Shown piece after piece: positions 17,355-25,735 of a stretch of DNA of 64,000 nt (the first letter of the stretch is position 1; every line of letters starts with the position of its first letter). This DNA comes from JAPOUP01 sp026708635 (GTDB lineage: Bacteria > Pseudomonadota > Alphaproteobacteria > Rhodobacterales > Rhodobacteraceae). The stretch lies in contig OZ241336.1 of the NCBI GenBank assembly GCA_965200115.1, positions 3,224,001-3,288,000 of the forward strand, written 5' to 3'. Position numbers and translations under genes: made by a program. The notes under the pieces were generated by a model that was given only the letters and a program-made list of their open reading frames with translations, had not been told where the DNA came from and made no database searches.

Positions 17355-17394
17355 TTTATGGGGACATGCCTGAATTTATGGGGACATGCCTGAA
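17355..17394. repeat. Exact 20-bp tandem duplication, two units
   Basis: Units 17355-17374 and 17375-17394 are identical and non-coding, just downstream of the PIG-L relic and upstream of the sugar ABC operon. They may be a duplicated IS end or a simple slippage product. Confidence 0.88.
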
Positions 17395-17630
17395 TTCGGT
17401 GTTTTCGAGGGCGCATGTCCGAGTTCGATGAAAACCCACTTCCGGCATTATGCTACCGCCCAGAGCCGGAAATCTGCTGCTTGCGAGGACATCGTCGCCC
17501 CAAACTTTTAATCATACGGTTCCGCATATGGCCGGGGATAGCTCGCCACTCTCGCTGTACTGTCGACACCCCTTGATTGTACGGGAATCATCGGGTTCAA
17601 TCGATCCCGTCAAACTTGGGAGGAAACTTT

Positions 17631-19103
17631 ATGATTAAGAAAGCATCCGCCGGGCTGGGACTCGTTTCGGCCCTCGCGTTTTCGGCACCCGCCGTCGGTC
17701 AGGACTACAGCGGTGTGACCGTCGAGATCCTGACACGTCCGGGTCCCGTAATAGCCCAGCGCCTCGTCGAACGTGGTGAGGAGTTCACCGCCATGACCGG
17801 TGCTGAGATCCGCGTCAACGAAGTGCCGTTCGCGGAACTTTTCCAGAAAATCCTCACGGATTGGGCGACCGGCACGAACTCGATCGATGTCGGTGTTTTC
17901 GCGTCCGGGTGGGCCACCGAGCTGGTTGACGCCGGACTGGTGGAGCCACTCGACGGTTACATCGCGAAGGACGACAAGATCGACATCGACGACATCGCGC
18001 CCTACTTCCGCGAATACAACCAGAAGATCGGTGGCGAGACCTACCTCATCACCGTCGATGGCGACTTCCAGATGCTCTACTATCGCCGGGACATCCTTGA
18101 CGAGATGGGTCTCGAGCCTCCGCGCACCTGGGATGAGTACATGACGGTCGCCGCCGCCATGCACGGCAAGGACCTGAATGGAGACGGCCAGGCCGACTTC
18201 GGGTCGTGCATTTTCAAGAAGCGGAACGCCCAGTCGTATTTCGCGATGGGATCCATCGCGGCGGGATTCGTGCAGACCAAGGGTACGGGAGAGGGGATTT
18301 TCTTCCACAACGACACGATGGTGCCCAAGGTTAACAACGAGGCGTGGCAGGAGGCGTTCCGGGTCTACAAGGCGACCGGCGAATTCGGTCCTCCTGACGA
18401 GCTGAACCACGATATCGGCGACACCCGTGGACTGGTCCAGGCGGGCCGGTGCGGACTCGCGATCGACTGGGGCGACATAGGTCCTCTGTCAATCGATCCG
18501 TCTGGAGCCGCGATCAAGGACAAGATGGGCGCCGTGATCATGCCCGGCTCGCCCAAGGCCCTGAACGTGGAAACCGGCAAACTCGAGCAGTGCGACGAGG
18601 CGCTTTGCCCGCACGCGATCGACGGAATCAATTACTCACCGTTCGCCGCGTTCGGAGGTTGGGCCGGCGCGATCAACAAAAACTCGGACGCCAATGTCAA
18701 GCAGGCCGCCTACGACTTCCTGTCCTACGTTAACCAGGCCGCGCAGTCGAACGTCGATGTCACCATCGGCTGGACGGGCTATAACCCCTACAGGAACTCG
18801 CAGCTCGAAAACACCGAGAACTGGATAAACGCCGGATTCAGCCCTGAATTCGCCGAGAACTACCTCGGTGCGATCAAGGACAGCCTGAACCATCCGAACA
18901 TGGCGTCGGATCTCAAGATCCCGGGAGCGCAGCAGTATACCGGCGTGGTCCTCGACCGTGAACTGGCCCGCTTCCTCGCGGGCGAGATCACGGCCGAGCA
19001 GGCCACCCAGAACATAGAGGAAGCCTGGGAGGAAATCACCGAAGACTTCGGCCGTGATAGCCAGAGAACCATCTACAATCTTTCGCTCGGCATCACGAAC
19101 TGA
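17631..19103 (+). CDS. Sugar/polyol ABC importer binding protein with Ca-loop motif
   Basis: ATG 17631 preceded by GGGAGGAAAC. The 490-residue family 1 solute-binding protein has a signal peptide (about 22 residues, ending PAVGQ) and a MalE-like fold: ILTRPGPVIAQRLVERGEEF, IDVGVFASGWATELVDAG, GDFQMLYYRRDILDEMG. Residues 181-190 read DLNGDGQADF, a DxNxDGxxD calcium-binding loop rarely found in these proteins. It heads a four-gene ABC operon. A perfect 12-bp hairpin separates it from the permease genes. The substrate is unknown; the adjacent GMC oxidoreductase hints at a polyol, alcohol or sugar that is later oxidised. Confidence 0.88.
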   Translation: MIKKASAGLGLVSALAFSAPAVGQDYSGVTVEILTRPGPVIAQRLVERGEEFTAMTGAEIRVNEVPFAELFQKILTDWATGTNSIDVGVFASGWATELVDAGLVEPLDGYIAKDDKIDIDDIAPYFREYNQKIGGETYLITVDGDFQMLYYRRDILDEMGLEPPRTWDEYMTVAAAMHGKDLNGDGQADFGSCIFKKRNAQSYFAMGSIAAGFVQTKGTGEGIFFHNDTMVPKVNNEAWQEAFRVYKATGEFGPPDELNHDIGDTRGLVQAGRCGLAIDWGDIGPLSIDPSGAAIKDKMGAVIMPGSPKALNVETGKLEQCDEALCPHAIDGINYSPFAAFGGWAGAINKNSDANVKQAAYDFLSYVNQAAQSNVDVTIGWTGYNPYRNSQLENTENWINAGFSPEFAENYLGAIKDSLNHPNMASDLKIPGAQQYTGVVLDRELARFLAGEITAEQATQNIEEAWEEITEDFGRDSQRTIYNLSLGITN

Positions 19104-19127
19104 GTCTTGACCGGTTCTAAAGAGTCC

Positions 19128-19155
19128 GTGTGGCCCGGGAGTCCCCGGGCCACAC
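19128..19155 (+). promoter_or_regulatory. Perfect 12-bp hairpin between binding protein and permease
   Basis: GTGTGGCCCGGG (19128-19139) pairs with CCCGGGCCACAC (19144-19155) across a 4-base loop. It ends five bases before the ATG at 19161, so it can both protect the upstream message and hinder initiation of the permease gene. Confidence 0.75.
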
Positions 19156-19160
19156 CTTCC

Positions 19161-20261
19161 ATGGCTATACGCGAGCGGCTGTCGGACTGGGTTGACCGCC
19201 ACTCGGCACAGGTCTTCATATGGCCGGCGGTCATAATGATCCTGGTCTTCTCGATCTTTCCCCTGGTGGCGTCTCTCATCATGGCGATGAGCCGCATCCG
19301 GTTCAGGGGCGGCACCTACAATGTCCGCTTCGTTTGGTTCCAGAATTTCGAGAAGCAGCTCTTCGGTTCCGAACAGTTTCATTTTCTGGGCACCTTCAAC
19401 GGCATTGGTCCCCTGGGCTGGGCCGTCGGTCTGGCGGTCACGCTAATGGTCGCCTGGCTCGCGGTCAGCTATCTACGTGGCCCGGTTACGGCGGTCGGGT
19501 TGGTCGGCCGCCTTTTCACGTGGGGGTTGGGCCTGGGCATCGGTTGGCTCTTCGCGGCCACGCTGTTTTCGGGCCACCCGTTCGGTACCCTCGGCACGAC
19601 CCTGTTCTACGTCTTTTTCGGCTGCGGACTGCAGTTCCTGATCGGGCTCGCGCTGGCCTTTATCTGTTCCCTGCCGATTCGCGGTAGAACGTTCTTTCGC
19701 GTGGTCTTCTTCATTCCGCTCATGATTACCCCCATCGGCGTCGGCTACGCTTTTCGCATGATGGCCGATACGACCAAGGGGCCCCTATCGCCCGTCTGGC
19801 AGTGGGCCGGTTTGGGCGACTTCGCCTGGGCGGCGGATCCATGGGCCGCGCGGTTCTTTATCGTTGTCGGCGACAGCTGGCAGTGGATTCCCTTTATCTT
19901 CGTCGTGATGCTCGCCGCCCTGGAAAGCGTGCCGCGCGACTACGTCGAGGCGGCGCAGGTCGATGGCGCCACTTCCTGGGAGATTTTCAGGGACATCACC
20001 TGGCCCCAGGTCGTTCCCGTCGCGGCAACCGTTCTGCTTATCAGGGTGATCGAGGCGTTCAAGATTGTGGATCTGCCCAATATCATGACCGCCGGAGGAC
20101 CGGGCATCGCGACCGAGTCCATGACGCTTCACGCATTGTTCGCGTGGCGCTCGCTCGACCTCGGCCAGTCGGCGGCCGTCGCCTATCTCCTGCTCTTCGT
20201 GACCGTCGTGACCTGCGTGTCATTTTTCAATCTCGTGGTGTTGAGGAGGGTGCGGACGTGA
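19161..20261 (+). CDS. ABC permease, MalF/UgpA class
   Basis: I choose ATG 19161 (366 residues); a TTG at 19107 in the same frame would place the hairpin inside the gene. TM1 is at about residues 16-40. Three further hydrophobic segments (about 85-170, including FTWGLGLGIGWLFAATLF) are inserted before the permease core, which carries the EAA loop AAQVDGATSWEIFRDITWP (about 265-285). MalF-type inner-membrane subunit; forms the channel with the product of the next gene. The stop overlaps the start of that gene (GTGA). Confidence 0.87.
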   Translation: MAIRERLSDWVDRHSAQVFIWPAVIMILVFSIFPLVASLIMAMSRIRFRGGTYNVRFVWFQNFEKQLFGSEQFHFLGTFNGIGPLGWAVGLAVTLMVAWLAVSYLRGPVTAVGLVGRLFTWGLGLGIGWLFAATLFSGHPFGTLGTTLFYVFFGCGLQFLIGLALAFICSLPIRGRTFFRVVFFIPLMITPIGVGYAFRMMADTTKGPLSPVWQWAGLGDFAWAADPWAARFFIVVGDSWQWIPFIFVVMLAALESVPRDYVEAAQVDGATSWEIFRDITWPQVVPVAATVLLIRVIEAFKIVDLPNIMTAGGPGIATESMTLHALFAWRSLDLGQSAAVAYLLLFVTVVTCVSFFNLVVLRRVRT

Positions 20262-21304
20262 GCAAAAGCCTGACGCAATGGCTTTTCGAACCGCCGTCAA
20301 TCCGCGACATGGCGCCGGGAACCAAGTTGATCGTCTACGCGATCCTGGCGTTCTGGACGGCATTCGTCCTGTTCCCGATCTACTGGGTGTTCATCACATC
20401 CTTCAAGGACGCGGTCGACGTCAACTCGGGACCGGTCTATCTGCCGTTCATTGACTTCCAGCCGAGCCTGCATGCCTGGAAGGACCTGTTCGTCTTCGAC
20501 TTCAAGGACACGCTCAGCGCCTACACGAACTCGCTCATCATCGCGCTCTCCGCCACCGCATTGAGCGTCATCATCGGCTCGATGGCCTCCTACGCGCTGG
20601 CCCGTTTCCAGTATAGGCCGCGTTTCGGGGTCGTCGTCATGTTCATCCTCGTCATGATCGGCGCGTTCGTCGCGGTCGGCCGCTATGGCGTTGACTGGCG
20701 GCTTGCCTGCGCGACGGGCATCGCGGTGTTCTATTTCCTCGCCCGGGCGCTCGGGCATCATTTCAGGATGCGCCTTGGCAACGGCGACATCCTATTCTGG
20801 ATGATCTCGCAGAGAATCCTCGCGCCGATCGTGGTCGTGGTGCCGATCTACATGATGTTCCAGCAGGTCTCGCTTCTCGATACGCATATCGCGATCATCC
20901 TGACCTACACCGTCATCAACCTGCCCATCGTGATCTGGCTGATGTACGACTTCTTCACGTCGATCCCCATCGACCTGGAGGAATGCGCGCAGCTCGACGG
21001 AGCGACCCGGTTCGGCGTCTTCTGGGATATCGTGCTGCCGTTGTCGCGATCCGGCCTCGCGGCGACCACGCTCCTCGTCATGATCCTCAGCTGGAACGAA
21101 TACCTTCTTGCGCTATTTCTCTCCACTTCCCGGGCCCAGACCATGCCCATACTCGTCGCCGCGATGAACGCGGGCGAGCGCGGCATTCTCTGGTGGACGA
21201 TGTCCGTCGTCATAATCGTCATGATCATCCCGGTCGTGATCCTGGCGATAGTCCTGCAACGCTACATTTCCAAAGGCCTCCTGCTCGGGGCCGTCAAAGG
21301 ATAG
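20258..21304 (+). CDS. ABC permease, MalG/UgpE class
   Basis: GTG start at 20258, overlapping the previous stop by 4 bases and preceded by GAGGAGGG. The 348-residue permease has TM1 at about residues 25-47, the typical periplasmic loop and an EAA motif (CAQLDGATRFGVFWDIVLP) near 255. An insertion of about 60 residues (GVVVMFILVMIGAFVAVGRYGVD to GNGDILFW, about 125-180) is absent from canonical MalG. It ends in the usual LQRYISKGLLLGAVKG. It completes the channel with the 19161 product and docks the ATPase of 21308. Confidence 0.88.
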   Translation: MSKSLTQWLFEPPSIRDMAPGTKLIVYAILAFWTAFVLFPIYWVFITSFKDAVDVNSGPVYLPFIDFQPSLHAWKDLFVFDFKDTLSAYTNSLIIALSATALSVIIGSMASYALARFQYRPRFGVVVMFILVMIGAFVAVGRYGVDWRLACATGIAVFYFLARALGHHFRMRLGNGDILFWMISQRILAPIVVVVPIYMMFQQVSLLDTHIAIILTYTVINLPIVIWLMYDFFTSIPIDLEECAQLDGATRFGVFWDIVLPLSRSGLAATTLLVMILSWNEYLLALFLSTSRAQTMPILVAAMNAGERGILWWTMSVVIIVMIIPVVILAIVLQRYISKGLLLGAVKG

Positions 21305-21307
21305 GCC

Positions 21308-22363
21308 ATGACCGTCGTACTTGATGCCGTCTCGAAGTCATTCGGAAACGTGAAGGTACTGCACGAGCTTTCGCTGGAGGTCCATGACGGGGAGTTCCTC
21401 GTACTGCTCGGCGCCTCCGGCTCCGGGAAATCAACGGCGCTGAGGATGATCGCCGGACTGGAGACCGTTAGCGCTGGGCGCATCTCGATTTCCGGAAGGG
21501 ACGTGACGGAAGATTTGCCGAAGAACCGCGACGTCGCCATGGTGTTCCAGTCATACGCTCTGTACCCCCACAAGACCGTGGCGGAGAACATTGGCTACCC
21601 TCTCAAGATCCGGCGCATGAACCGTACCGACATCGAGAGCCAGGTTCGCGAGGTCGCGGCCCAGGTGCGCATCGACGAGCTTCTGGAAAGATACCCTCGG
21701 GAGCTCTCCGGCGGGCAGAGGCAGCGGGTAGCGCTGGCGCGGGCGATGGTGCGGCGGCCTTCGGTCTTCCTGATGGATGAGCCACTGTCGAATCTCGACG
21801 CGAAGCTCCGTGGCCATATGCGCGCGGAACTCAAGCACATGCAGCACGAACTCGGCATCACGACGATCTATGTGACCCATGACCAGGTCGAGGCCATGAC
21901 GCTCGCGCATCGCGTCGCCCTTCTGGAGGGCGGGCGGCTCCAGCAACTGGCCGCGCCCAGGAAAATATATGAGGATCCGGAAAACCTCTTTGTCGCCCAG
22001 TTCATCGGCTCGCCGCCAATGAACGTGGCCCACGGGAGGCTGGATGCGGGAACTTTCGTGATCGGAGAGGACCGTGTCGCGACCGGAGGAACGGAGACGG
22101 TCGCGAACGCCGTGATCGGCCTCCGGGCCGAGGACTGCCGGGTCGTGGTCCCGGAAGACGGCGCGATCCGCGCGCAGCTCTTCGCGAACGAACTGATCGG
22201 GGACCACACCCTGGTCACCGCCAGGATCGGTGATGACATGGTTTCGATCAAGGCGCCCAAGGAATTCGAGGCCGGATTTGACGAGGCCATCGGAATTGCC
22301 TTCGATACTGACAGGCTATATCTGTTTGACCGGGATACGGGGATGCGCATCCGTCGTTCCTGA
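21308..22363 (+). CDS. ABC importer ATPase, MalK/UgpC class
   Basis: 351 residues. Walker A GASGSGKST (about 36-44), Q-loop VFQSYALYPH, signature LSGGQRQRVALARAM, Walker B VFLMDEPLSNLD, switch His in YVTHDQVEAM, and a C-terminal TOBE/MalK regulatory domain (about 235-351). It follows the permease stop after 3 bases. Sugar-importer ATPases of this class can serve several transporters. The start at ATG 21308 gives the canonical N-terminus MTVVLDAVSKSFG. Confidence 0.92.
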   Translation: MTVVLDAVSKSFGNVKVLHELSLEVHDGEFLVLLGASGSGKSTALRMIAGLETVSAGRISISGRDVTEDLPKNRDVAMVFQSYALYPHKTVAENIGYPLKIRRMNRTDIESQVREVAAQVRIDELLERYPRELSGGQRQRVALARAMVRRPSVFLMDEPLSNLDAKLRGHMRAELKHMQHELGITTIYVTHDQVEAMTLAHRVALLEGGRLQQLAAPRKIYEDPENLFVAQFIGSPPMNVAHGRLDAGTFVIGEDRVATGGTETVANAVIGLRAEDCRVVVPEDGAIRAQLFANELIGDHTLVTARIGDDMVSIKAPKEFEAGFDEAIGIAFDTDRLYLFDRDTGMRIRRS

Positions 22364-22410
22364 TCGCCACCGCGACGGAACGCGGGTTTGTTGAACGGTT
22401 GCCGGGAGCG

Positions 22411-24018
22411 ATGCCGATGCCGACCGCGGCGGGCTACGATTTCGTCATTGTCGGAGGTGGGTCGGCCGGATGCGTGCTGGCCGCCAGGCTTTCGGAGTCC
22501 GAAAACCGCAGTGTCTGCCTTATCGAGGCCGGCGGACGGGACTGGCATCCGCTCTACCACATACCGGTCGGGTTCGCGAAAATGACGAAGGGCATCGGAA
22601 GCTGGGGTTGGTCAACCGTCCCGCAGAAACATCTGGGCGGCAGATCACTGATCTACACCCAGGCGAGAGTGATCGGTGGCGGTTCCACGATCAATGCCCA
22701 GGTCTATACCCGGGGAAACGCGCTTGACTATGACGAGTGGCGTCAGCTGGGCTGTGATGGATGGAGTTACGAGGACGTCCTGCCGTATTTCCGCAGGGCC
22801 GAACGCAACGACACACATGATGACAGGTATCACGGTACGGAAGGCCCGCTAGGGGTGTCGCGACCGGCCGCGGCGCTACCCATCTGCGGCGCGTTTCTGG
22901 AGGCCGCGGAATCGCTGGGCATTCCCCGCAATCCGGATCTTGCCGGCGAGAGGCAGGAAGGCGTTGGCTACTATCAGCTCACCCAGTCCAACGCCCGCCG
23001 TTCATCCGCCGCGATCGCCTACCTGCGTCCGGCCCTGAAGCGCCCGAACCTCGACCTTTTCCTGAACACCCGGGTGCTTCGGCTTGAAATCGACAGGGGC
23101 CGCGCGACCGGGGTCGTCATCGCCGACGGCGGCGGTGAAAAGATCATTGGCGCGGACACCGAGGTCATTCTGTCCTCCGGTTCCATAGGATCGCCAAAGC
23201 TCCTGATGCTTTCCGGCATAGGTCCGGCGGACCATCTGGGTTCGCATGGTGTGACGGTTTCATGCGACCATCCCGGCGTGGGGTCGAATCTACAGGATCA
23301 TCTGGACTTCTGCACGATCGCCGAATGCACTGGCGGACACACCTATGATAGATATGCCCACCCGTTCTGGTCGGCGGTCGCGGGCATACGCTACCTTCTC
23401 ACGCGCGGTGGGCCGGTTGCCTCGAGTCTCTTCGAGACCGGCGGTTTCTGGTATGTAGAGGAGGGGGCGAGGTCGCCGGACATCCAGTTCCACCTGGGTC
23501 TCGGTTCCGGAATCGAGGCTGGTGTCGCGCGGATGGAAAAAGACGGCGTCACCCTCAATTCGGCCTACATGCGGCCGCGCTCGCGGGGTACCGTGCGGCT
23601 CGCCTCGGCGGATCCGGCGGACGGGCCGCTCATCGATCCAAACTACTGGTCCGACAGGCATGACCGCGACATGGCGGTTCGGGGCCTTAAACTCGCGAGG
23701 AGGATTCTCGCGGCTGCGCCCCTCGCGCCCTACGTCAGCCGCGAGGTATTGCCCGGCCCGGACGTTTCGACTGACGAGGACTACATAGCTTACGCCGCGG
23801 CAATGGCGAAGACCGACCACCATCCGTCAGGTACGTGCAGGATGGGGTCGGATCCGGATGCGGTCGTGACGCCGCGCCTGAGATTCAACGGCGTTGACGG
23901 TCTGCGGGTCGTCGATGCCTCGATAATGCCACGCCTGATATCCTCGAACACGAACGCCGCGACGATCATGATCGCCGAAAAAGCCGCTGACATGATCAAA
24001 GCCGATCATCCGGGCTGA
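22411..24018 (+). CDS. GMC-family FAD oxidoreductase (choline/alcohol dehydrogenase-like)
   Basis: About 535 residues; ATG at 22411 or 22417. The N-terminal dinucleotide-binding motif is FVIVGGGSAGCVLAARLSES. GMC signature 1 is seen at ARVIGGGSTINAQVYTRG, signature 2 at SSGSIGSPKLLMLSGIGP, and the catalytic His region at TDHHPSGTCRMG. It is a flavoenzyme oxidising a primary alcohol, polyol or choline-like substrate in the cytoplasm. It follows the ABC ATPase by about 50 bases on the same strand and is probably in the same operon, so it likely starts catabolism of the imported compound. Confidence 0.88.
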   Translation: MPMPTAAGYDFVIVGGGSAGCVLAARLSESENRSVCLIEAGGRDWHPLYHIPVGFAKMTKGIGSWGWSTVPQKHLGGRSLIYTQARVIGGGSTINAQVYTRGNALDYDEWRQLGCDGWSYEDVLPYFRRAERNDTHDDRYHGTEGPLGVSRPAAALPICGAFLEAAESLGIPRNPDLAGERQEGVGYYQLTQSNARRSSAAIAYLRPALKRPNLDLFLNTRVLRLEIDRGRATGVVIADGGGEKIIGADTEVILSSGSIGSPKLLMLSGIGPADHLGSHGVTVSCDHPGVGSNLQDHLDFCTIAECTGGHTYDRYAHPFWSAVAGIRYLLTRGGPVASSLFETGGFWYVEEGARSPDIQFHLGLGSGIEAGVARMEKDGVTLNSAYMRPRSRGTVRLASADPADGPLIDPNYWSDRHDRDMAVRGLKLARRILAAAPLAPYVSREVLPGPDVSTDEDYIAYAAAMAKTDHHPSGTCRMGSDPDAVVTPRLRFNGVDGLRVVDASIMPRLISSNTNAATIMIAEKAADMIKADHPG

Positions 24019-24432
24019 AACGCGGTGGCGCGCCGAACGACGGTATCCCGATCATGAAAGGGGCCCGGAGCCGGACATCTCGCGCGCAGGGCAGGTGGGT
24101 TAGCCCCGTCTCCGCCCGGCCATGGCGGTTGTCCGTGGAAAAACCTGAAAGAATGGAAATACGCAAAGGCGGAACACCCCAGGCTGGCCCTTGGGGCAAC
24201 GCGTGAGTAACTGGCGACGGGCGGGCCTGTCCGAACGACGCCTCGGCATTTCTCCCACCGCCCCAACATCAAGCGCGGCGGGAGTGTGCCCAAACCCGAG
24301 CCGCGCGCCCGGTTTGATGCGCTGTGGCGGGTGCCGGGAAATCTGCCCGTTCCGACATTGAGGTCGATGACACCCGCAGTGTGACGCGCTCGCGCTGGTT
24401 GAAAGTTTGGGGGTTTTCAGGTTGAAGGACGT
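24019..24432. other. Intergenic stretch without recognisable gene
   Basis: About 410 bases after the GMC gene. Both strands contain open frames, but none resembles a known family or has a ribosome site. It marks the left edge of the accessory region. Confidence 0.45.
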
Positions 24433-24591
24433 ATGATTGACGGTCTCGAAGACGACGATCTTCGCCGTTCTGAAGACAGGGGGACTCACGCGGTGACCAT
24501 GCGGGACTTGTTCGGAGAGCGGGCCATGATCGCCATTGCCGTTAGCTTTCCCGAGAACGTTGAAAATGACGCCTTTGACCAGATGATGTAA
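24433..24591 (+). CDS. Possible 52-residue small protein
   Basis: ATG 24433 to TAA 24589-24591 encodes MIDGLEDDDLRRSED and continues to FPENVENDAFDQMM. It ends 10 bases before the ATG of the nuclease gene, an operon-like spacing. No convincing ribosome-binding site and no family recognised. It could be a small regulator or the tail of a decayed gene. Confidence 0.3.
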   Translation: MIDGLEDDDLRRSEDRGTHAVTMRDLFGERAMIAIAVSFPENVENDAFDQMM

Positions 24592-24601
24592 GACCTACGC
24601 C

Positions 24602-25735
24602 ATGACAGGAATTCGCTTTCTCCACAGCTCTGATCTTCACTTGGGAAAGCCCTTCGGTCGGTTCGATGAAGACGTTCGGACCGATCTGCGCAAAGCCCGT
24701 GACGAGAGCGTTCCCGCATTGATCGACGCGGCCAAAACGCACTGCGCAGAGCACATTCTTCTTGCCGGTGACACATTCGATCAGGAAACACCCTCGCCGC
24801 GCCTCATTCGCCAGACCATCGCGACCATGGCCGAGGCGGCGCAAGTGCATTGGTGGATCATTCCCGGCAACCATGACAGCCTGACCGCCGATCTGATCTG
24901 GCAAGCCTTCTCGGAGCACGGTGCGGAAAACGTGCACGTTCTGCGGGATGATACGCCCGTCGCCATGATGGATAACGCCTATCTGCTGCCCGCTCCCTGT
25001 CCGCGCAGGGCGCCCGGTTTCGATCTGACTGAGGCCATGGCGCACAGGGAGACACCCGGAGACGCGTTCCGCATCGGCCTTGCGCATGGCGGGGTTGTGG
25101 ATTTCCGTCCCGATGAGCCCAGCGCGGATACAATCCCGCCTGATCGTGCGGAGCGCGCCAACCTCGACTACCTCGCATTGGGTGACTGGCACGGTACCCT
25201 GCGGATCACACCGCGCACGCATTACTCGGGCGCACCGGAACGTGACCGTTTCAAACACGCTGGCCGTGGGTCCTGCCTTTTGGTCTCGCTCGACACGCCG
25301 GGGGCGACACCGGAAATCTTGCCTATCCATATCGGAAAATATGATTGGCAGGAACTGGAGTTGCGGCTGTCTCCCGGGCTTGATGCGGTATCCAGCCTCC
25401 TGGCCCTACTGCCGACGGATCGCGGCAAGTGGCGCAGCACGCTGATCAAGCTGCACCTTCGGGGATACGCCCATCTCGATCAACGTATGGCCCTGAGGGA
25501 CGGAATTGATGAGATCAAGCCGGAATTCTGCCACTTCGAGTATAGCGACCGGAACCTTCACACAGAGTATCAACCTGACGATCTGGAGCGGATCGCCCGT
25601 GGTGGGGCATTGCGGATCGCGGCTGAAGCGCTGAAGGCCGAGGCGGACGACGGCGAGCTGTCCCAACCGGATCGGGACATCGCCGACGCGGCTCTGACCA
25701 GGCTTTACAGCTTGGTGAAGGAGACCGCGCAATGA
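24602..25735 (+). CDS. SbcD/Mre11-like DNA exonuclease (YhaO-like)
   Basis: A 377-residue calcineurin-like metallophosphoesterase with all the two-metal motifs: DLHLG (D11, H13), AGDTFD (D57), GNHDS (N90, H91, D92), AHGG (H162) and GDWHG (D195, H197). The rest resembles the capping and C-terminal parts of SbcD/Mre11. It should act as the nuclease subunit of a complex with the ATPase encoded next, whose ATG overlaps its stop (ATGA). Pairs of this size resemble Bacillus YhaO/YhaN. The role may be DNA-end repair or anti-phage defence; its neighbours favour the latter but do not prove it. Confidence 0.88.
   Translation: MTGIRFLHSSDLHLGKPFGRFDEDVRTDLRKARDESVPALIDAAKTHCAEHILLAGDTFDQETPSPRLIRQTIATMAEAAQVHWWIIPGNHDSLTADLIWQAFSEHGAENVHVLRDDTPVAMMDNAYLLPAPCPRRAPGFDLTEAMAHRETPGDAFRIGLAHGGVVDFRPDEPSADTIPPDRAERANLDYLALGDWHGTLRITPRTHYSGAPERDRFKHAGRGSCLLVSLDTPGATPEILPIHIGKYDWQELELRLSPGLDAVSSLLALLPTDRGKWRSTLIKLHLRGYAHLDQRMALRDGIDEIKPEFCHFEYSDRNLHTEYQPDDLERIARGGALRIAAEALKAEADDGELSQPDRDIADAALTRLYSLVKETAQ

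Noticed and set aside
24190..24230. Bases resembling a 16S rRNA variable-region edge (GCGTGAGTAAC, GGCGACGGGCG)
   Set aside because: Only a few short words match, the order is wrong and no flanking rRNA sequence is present; chance similarity.
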